Assembly: GCA_902563055.1 (NCBI GenBank)
Contig: CACEWE010000014.1
Span: 1-42,004 of the forward strand
From: an uncultured Gammaproteobacteria bacterium
Lineage (GTDB): Bacteria; Pseudomonadota; Gammaproteobacteria; Francisellales; CACEW01
Reading direction: 5' to 3'
DNA: 42,004 bases
Of this stretch, positions 38,079 to 42,004 are shown piece after piece; the stretch's first letter is position 1; the number at the start of each line of letters is the position of its first letter. A model generated the notes under the pieces. The model ran no database searches. It was not told the origin of the DNA and saw only the letters and a list, made by a program, of their open reading frames with translations. Both the position numbers and the translations under genes were made by a program.

Positions 38079-38480
38079 ATCATTCTCCACGCAAATGCTT
38101 TATATTAAAATTTAAAATAATAATAACATAATACCATACATACATACAATAAAAAAAACCAATTATAATGATAGTTATTTTTAATATGCGAAATAAAATG
38201 ATTGCACATTTAAGCAGCAACTAATAAACAAAAGATAAATATCAACAAATTCTATATCCCCTAAGCAAAAATACATACCGAAATACACTCTCAAACGTAT
38301 CAGCAAGTTAAGATATGCTATCAATACTAAACAAAGATTATGATGTATATACGTCCAAACCTATGAGAAAGGGAAGCGAGATTGATAATCATATCAATAT
38401 AGCACAAAATATTGTATTATATATTTATGATACTAATTGCAAATACTCACAAAGCAATACGAAACTAATAAGGAAAAACT
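38079..38480. other. Intergenic region between divergent effector-like genes
   Basis: About 400 bp, AT-rich, without a credible gene; a 66-codon frame at 38315 has no ribosome site and runs into the ankyrin gene in another frame. It holds the leftward promoter at 38120-38149 and presumably one for the ankyrin gene, whose ATG 38481 has AAGGA upstream. Confidence 0.5.
38120..38149 (-). promoter_or_regulatory. Candidate promoter of the duplicated-module gene
   Basis: Minus strand: TTGTAT (38149-38144), 18-nt spacer, TATTAT (38125-38120) in the context ATGTTATTAT, close to the ATGTTATAAT seen before the 412- and 905-residue genes. Confidence 0.45.
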
Positions 38481-39773
38481 ATGAACCAGCATCCATATGT
38501 GGCTGCTTTAATTAGGGCCTTAAAAAGAAATGACATAGAGTTGTTTAATCCTCTTATAAAAGCACTTGTAAAAGTTGGTGAAGATTTAAATCAAGCTAAC
38601 AATAATGGTTTTACCGCGTTAATGCATGCCGCAAAAGAAGGCCATCTTAAAACAGTTCAGGCTCTTATAGCAGCTGGTGCAGAAGAAGGCCATCTTAAAA
38701 CAGTTCAGGCTCTTATAGCAGCTGGTGCAGATGTAAATCAAGCTAACAAACATGGAGCCACCCCATTACATATTGCTGCACAAATGGGTCATCTTGAAAT
38801 AGTTCAGGCTCTTATAGCAGCTGATGCAGATGTAAATCAAGCTATGAATAATGGAGCTACCCCGTTAATGATTGCTGCACAAGAGGGTCATCTTGAAATA
38901 GTTCAGGCTCTTTTAAAAGCTGGTGCAAATAGCAATCAAGCTATGAAAGATGGATATACCCCGTTATATGTAGCTGCACACAAGGGTCATCTTGATATAG
39001 TTAAGGCTCTTTTAGAAGCTAATGCAAATAGCAATCAAGCTATAAAAGATGGATATACCCCGTTATATGAAGCTGCACAAGAGGGTCATCTTGAAATAGT
39101 TCAGGCTCTTTTAAAATCTGATGCAAAGACCAATCAAGCTATGAAAGATGGAGCTACCCCGTTAATGATTGCTGCACAAAATGGGCACATAGAAGTTGTT
39201 AAGGCTCTTATAACGGAATATGTAAAAGCTGGCACAGATTTAAATCAAGCTAACAATAATGGTTTTACCGTGTTAATGATTGCCGCATATAATGGTCACA
39301 TAGAAATTGTGAAGGCTCTTATAACAGCATATATAGAAGTTGGTGCAGATTTAAATCAAGCTGACAATAAAGGATGGACCCCATTAATGATTGCTGCACA
39401 AAATGGGCACACAGAAGTTGTGAAGGCTCTTATAACGGAATATATAAAAGCTGGCACAGATTTAAATCAAACTAACAATAATGAAGATACCGCGTTATCG
39501 ATTGCCAAAAATAAAGGTTATATTAAAGTTATTGCCGCACTTGAAAATGCTGCGAAAGCACCTGAAAACTGTAACAAAAGAAAAAGACTACCTTCGGCGC
39601 AAGATAAAACTCAAACCGAAAGTGATAAAACTCAAACCGAAAGTGATAAAACTTCAAAGCGAGCAAGAAGTGATAAAACTGCAGTAGAAGCTTTATCTGG
39701 AATGAGTAGATTCTATCAAGACCAGAAGGCAGGAGATCAGGAAGTAGGGCAAGAATCATCGGCAGCATCATAA
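38481..39773 (+). CDS. Ankyrin-repeat protein with basic, NLS-like tail
   Basis: 430 residues. About ten ankyrin repeats (TPLMIAAQNGHxEVVKALI type) span residues 1-355. Repeats 3-6 are the standard 33 residues; three later ones carry a four-residue insertion (about 37 residues). Near residues 53-84 a half-repeat is exactly doubled, breaking the period. The tail holds NKRKR and SKRARSDK (NLS-like) and a repeated DKTQTES heptad. Ankyrin arrays bind proteins and are a hallmark of effectors in Legionella, Coxiella and Rickettsiales. ATG 38481 has AAGGA 8 nt upstream. Coding-like sequence continues in frame beyond the stop (39801-39875). Confidence 0.92.
   Translation: MNQHPYVAALIRALKRNDIELFNPLIKALVKVGEDLNQANNNGFTALMHAAKEGHLKTVQALIAAGAEEGHLKTVQALIAAGADVNQANKHGATPLHIAAQMGHLEIVQALIAADADVNQAMNNGATPLMIAAQEGHLEIVQALLKAGANSNQAMKDGYTPLYVAAHKGHLDIVKALLEANANSNQAIKDGYTPLYEAAQEGHLEIVQALLKSDAKTNQAMKDGATPLMIAAQNGHIEVVKALITEYVKAGTDLNQANNNGFTVLMIAAYNGHIEIVKALITAYIEVGADLNQADNKGWTPLMIAAQNGHTEVVKALITEYIKAGTDLNQTNNNEDTALSIAKNKGYIKVIAALENAAKAPENCNKRKRLPSAQDKTQTESDKTQTESDKTSKRARSDKTAVEALSGMSRFYQDQKAGDQEVGQESSAAS
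38637..38732. repeat. Exact 48-bp tandem duplication inside the ankyrin array
   Basis: 38637-38684 and 38685-38732 are near-identical 48-bp units encoding EGHLKTVQALIAAGAE and EGHLKTVQALIAAGAD. The only change seen is in the last codon. The duplication is 16 residues, half an ankyrin repeat, so it looks recent and may disturb the fold. Confidence 0.9.
39603..39653. repeat. 21-bp tandem repeats in the ankyrin protein tail
   Basis: Two full identical 21-bp units (39603-39623, 39624-39644) encode DKTQTES, followed by a partial third copy (GATAAAACT). In frame, so expandable. Confidence 0.85.
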
Positions 39774-39800
39774 GCGCTTTATTTAGTTTGATTTAATTAA

Positions 39801-39875
39801 TTTAACTCCGACCCATCTTTTGATCAAAGAAGGTCCATATCTAATCTTATTGAGAGACTTAGCGGTGGAAAATAG
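39801..39875 (+). pseudogene. Decayed C-terminal tail in frame after the ankyrin gene
   Basis: After three in-frame stops (39771, 39789, 39798) the same frame reads FNSDPSFDQRRSISNLIERL and a few more residues to TAG 39873. A second copy of DQRRSISNLIERL lies at 41240-41362. The first three base differences between them are synonymous (TCC/TCT, AGA/AGG, CTT/CTC), so the segment was once under protein-level selection. Confidence 0.6.
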
Positions 39876-39913
39876 AAGCGGTTGTTTCATCTGGCTCTGT
39901 TTTTAAGGCACTA

Positions 39914-40003
39914 TATTCTTGCTTTTTTTTCTTGATCTAATTCTGAATCTGTCTTTTTGCGCTTGCTACGCACTTTATGGTGATAAACCAATGCTTCTTC
40001 CTC
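39914..40003 (-). pseudogene. Coding-like 30-codon tail directly after the 376-residue ankyrin gene
   Basis: Directly in frame past TAA 40006-40004, the minus strand reads EEEALVYHHKVRSKRKKTDS and on to TAG at 39911. The ALVYH...VR start recalls ALMWYPEDVR inside the same ankyrin protein and ALICYPKAAR in the last ankyrin protein, and RSKRKK is NLS-like. A single stop may have trimmed this tail. Confidence 0.4.
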
Positions 40004-41134
40004 TTATAGATATCTTACATTTTCTTTTATTTGTCCATCTTTTTTGCCTCCTTCAGGGGGCGCAAGGAATGAGAATACATGTCTCCAAACATCTGTACAT
40101 AAAATCTGCTTATCATCTTGATTGATGAGCGGATGCTCGCGTTCCCCATTTAATAGTAGCGCTCGCGCTGTTGATGCTTTTCTTACATCTTCAGGATACC
40201 ACATCAATGCTTCTTTGGTTTTTGGTGCAGTATCAAATAGGCCATAAAAAGGTCTTTCAAGCTTTTTCTTTACCAGGTCTAATGGGCTACATTTAAACTC
40301 ATTTTTTCCTGCTTCTTTATTAGGATTTGCCCCATTTTGAATCAACGAAACACAAGTATCCATATCGTCTCTATCAACAGCCCAATGTAACGGAGTCCAA
40401 TCGCGCGTATCACGACATAATTCTACTATGCTTTGATTTGTAATTCTTTGTAATATTTGTGGCTTTAGTGGATTTGCACCATATTGTAGCAACAAGCGTA
40501 CTAACTTTTCATTGTTGTCAAGAGCTGCATTCTGAAGAGCTGTTCTTCCGTATATATCTATTTCATTGGGGCTAGCACCTTTTTCCAGAAGTAACTCAAT
40601 AAACTTTTCATAACAGCGCGGCGAAACTAATAGATTCTTAAGGGGTGTTGTGCCTTCTTTATCTGCTAGGTTTGGATCAGCACCATGATTGAGCAGTAAC
40701 TTATATTTGTTTATATTATTTGGTGCATATATATTAGATAATGCACATGTAGTTAAGTGAAAAAGAGGTGTCTGGTCATTTTTATCTTTGTGGTTTGGGT
40801 TAGCACCATGATCTAGCAGTAACTTAACTTTATCTTCATCATAGTTCTTAACTGCGTTAAAAAGCGGTGTTTGTCCATTTATGTCTTCTATATTTAGATT
40901 AGCGCCATAATCTACTAGTAACTGAGCTATCTTTTTTGGACTATAAGGTCCATACCCAGCAGCAAACCAAAGAGGTGTTCTGCCATATTCATCTTTTTGA
41001 TTTGGATCATCACCACGTTCTAGCAGTCTTTCGGCTCTAAGCGTATGACGATCTATTGCTGCACTAATGAGATTCTTCAGCGGAGGTTTTGCTCTAACTT
41101 TTTTACCATCTTTTACTGTAGTATTGAAATCCAT
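40004..41134 (-). CDS. Ankyrin-repeat protein with C-terminal F-box-like segment
   Basis: 376 residues. About seven ankyrin repeats (GRTPLWFAAGYG, GQTPLFNAVKN, TPLKNLLVS, GRTALQNAALDNNEKLVRLLLQ, WTPLHWAVDRDD) cover residues 20-290. Near the end (344-359) ILCTDVWRHVFSFLAP looks like the first half of an F-box, placed as in PRANC-type proteins (ankyrins followed by a C-terminal F-box-like domain) known from poxviruses and some intracellular bacteria. The second F-box helix is missing or replaced by GGKKDGQ. No clear Shine-Dalgarno sequence. Likely a host-directed effector; the host target is unknown. Confidence 0.88.
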   Translation of the reverse strand: MDFNTTVKDGKKVRAKPPLKNLISAAIDRHTLRAERLLERGDDPNQKDEYGRTPLWFAAGYGPYSPKKIAQLLVDYGANLNIEDINGQTPLFNAVKNYDEDKVKLLLDHGANPNHKDKNDQTPLFHLTTCALSNIYAPNNINKYKLLLNHGADPNLADKEGTTPLKNLLVSPRCYEKFIELLLEKGASPNEIDIYGRTALQNAALDNNEKLVRLLLQYGANPLKPQILQRITNQSIVELCRDTRDWTPLHWAVDRDDMDTCVSLIQNGANPNKEAGKNEFKCSPLDLVKKKLERPFYGLFDTAPKTKEALMWYPEDVRKASTARALLLNGEREHPLINQDDKQILCTDVWRHVFSFLAPPEGGKKDGQIKENVRYL

Positions 41135-41239
41135 TCTATCTTATTGATTCTTGATTACTTAGCTTTGATTATATAATTATTATTTGTTATTATATACTTT
41201 TGTTTTACATTTTTTTATTTTTGGTTAATTTTGCTATGG

Positions 41240-41362
41240 CAGGGCGCTAAAGTTACTCAAGTCCAAAAGTTAAGGGAAAAATTAGCCAAGGATTATAATC
41301 AACTAACAGATGATCAAAGAAGGTCTATATCTAATCTTATTGAGAGGCTCAGAGCTGGCTAA
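41240..41362 (+). pseudogene. Orphan C-terminal tail of a lost effector gene
   Basis: Reads QGAKVTQVQKLREKLAKDYN, then QLTDDQRRSISNLIERLRAG and TAA at 41360. It has no in-frame start or gene body; upstream is AT-rich DNA and then the oppositely oriented ankyrin gene. It shares DQRRSISNLIERL with the tail after the 38481-39773 ankyrin gene, so a related gene probably once stood here. Confidence 0.6.
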
Positions 41363-41380
41363 TGGAGGCCTTTGGTTCTT

Positions 41381-41923
41381 TTACATGATCGCGCAGCAAC
41401 TTGTTGGATTCTTAGCTTGTGTATCATCTCTGGCTGCTTTAGGATAACAAATCAACGCTTTTTGGGACGTATCATGTGATTCTGCTTCTGAATCTACTCT
41501 ATGGCGCGTGCTAAGTTCTGTAGATTCTTTTACATCTTCATTGACTTTAGAAACAGTAACATGTTCTTGTAGCAATTTCTTCATGCTATCATCAGTAGCA
41601 TAATCAAAAGCTGTTTCTTTTCTTATATTTTCAAGACATAGGTCAGCCTTATGTGATAGTAGGCATTGTACTATATCTATATTTATAAGGCGACGTTTAA
41701 CTCTAACTAGAAGAGGCGTTTCACCAGATCTATTTGTTTTATTAAGATCTGCATGATTTTTTATTAGATATGTAACCACGTTTTCACGGACGTACGATGC
41801 TGCATAATGAAGACCGGTATTGCCGGTAATTGGATCTTGTTGATTTACATTCGCACCGCCAACCAGAATTGACTGCACACTCTCCAAATCGCCACTACGA
41901 GCTGCATTACATAGATCCATCAT
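41381..41923 (-). CDS. Small ankyrin-repeat protein ending in a CaaX box
   Basis: 180 residues from ATG 41923 (MMDLCNAARSGDLESVQSIL); a frame reaching 41992 runs through a strong promoter and was rejected. About four ankyrin repeats (residues 1-118: GNTGLHYAASYVRENVV, GETPLLVRVKR, ETAFDYATDD), then a Ser/Thr/Glu-rich linker, and the C-terminus SCCAIM. CAIM is a CaaX prenylation box (Met at X favours farnesyl), with an extra Cys just before it that could be palmitoylated. Bacteria lack prenyltransferases for such boxes; Legionella AnkB, an ankyrin effector, is farnesylated by host enzymes this way. A host-membrane-targeted effector is a strong inference. Confidence 0.88.
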   Translation of the reverse strand: MMDLCNAARSGDLESVQSILVGGANVNQQDPITGNTGLHYAASYVRENVVTYLIKNHADLNKTNRSGETPLLVRVKRRLINIDIVQCLLSHKADLCLENIRKETAFDYATDDSMKKLLQEHVTVSKVNEDVKESTELSTRHRVDSEAESHDTSQKALICYPKAARDDTQAKNPTSCCAIM

Positions 41924-41960
41924 ATTAGTCTTGACTTTTTTATATTTATTTGTGATGGTT

Positions 41961-41989
41961 ATTATATAACATGTTCTATTATTTTTCAA
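41961..41989 (-). promoter_or_regulatory. Sigma70 promoter of the CaaX ankyrin gene
   Basis: Minus strand: TTGAAA (41989-41984), exactly 17 nt, TATAAT (41966-41961). It predicts an mRNA leader of about 30 nt before ATG 41923 and decides the start. Confidence 0.7.
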
Positions 41990-42004
41990 CAATTATAATG
42001 AATT

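Noticed and set aside
38315-38515. 66-codon ORF before the ankyrin gene
   Set aside because: No ribosome site, low-quality composition, and it ends inside the ankyrin gene in another frame.
33538-40006. Reassigned stop codon or programmed read-through to explain the in-frame tails
   Set aside because: TAA, TAG and TGA all interrupt the tails, while housekeeping genes end normally at such codons; decay is simpler.

Overview
The window looks like chromosomal DNA of a low-GC, host-associated gammaproteobacterium. The best guess is the Legionellales/Coxiella/Berkiella-like group. That is inferred from the mix of ordinary gammaproteobacterial housekeeping genes with large eukaryote-like proteins: ankyrin repeats, F-box-like segments, a CaaX box, NLS-like basic clusters and coiled coils. 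No tRNA, rRNA, insertion sequence, transposase or CRISPR array was seen.

Layout. 1-7.2 kb is a minus-strand block of unrecognised effector-like genes. A 905-residue coiled-coil protein is followed by a membrane-anchored 246-residue protein that repeats its C-terminal domain, then by an RGG-rich 564-residue protein, then by a separately promoted 412-residue protein; the last two look like distant relatives. 7.3-11.7 kb carries pyrG, a remnant of an amino-acid permease, a small unknown gene, and a TrpR-like regulator coupled to an intact APC permease. 11.9-13.3 kb holds a small unknown gene and an 817-bp non-coding region with seven DnaA-box-like nonamers, the best oriC candidate here. Genes to its left are almost all on the minus strand and most housekeeping genes just to its right are on the plus strand.

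13.3-26.6 kb is metabolic: DAHP synthase and phosphoglycerate dehydrogenase (overlapping), a TPR protein, rpiA, a PfkB-family kinase, a 7Fe ferredoxin, an orphan CS1/TcfC-type usher with a lipobox, an NTF2-like protein, and ATP-dependent PEP carboxykinase overlapping an AddB-like Fe-S nuclease. 26.6-42 kb alternates RNA metabolism (a cold-shock-like RRM protein with a DEAD-box helicase; RhlE) and a nucleotidyltransferase-like protein with more effector candidates: a 684-residue protein with a C-terminal F-box-like motif, a 452-residue protein with six novel ~31-34 residue repeats, a ~927-residue protein made of two copies of one ~450-residue module, and three ankyrin proteins, one ending in an F-box-like segment and one in a CaaX box.

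Main themes. The accessory genes show repeated duplication and decay: a duplicated domain, a duplicated module, a 48-bp duplication inside an ankyrin array, and coding-like tails lying in frame beyond the stop codons of three effector-like genes. One of those tails has a second orphan copy 1.4 kb away that differs mostly at synonymous sites. Several effector-like genes also have recognisable sigma70-type promoters. All functional assignments come from reading the sequence; no database search was possible.
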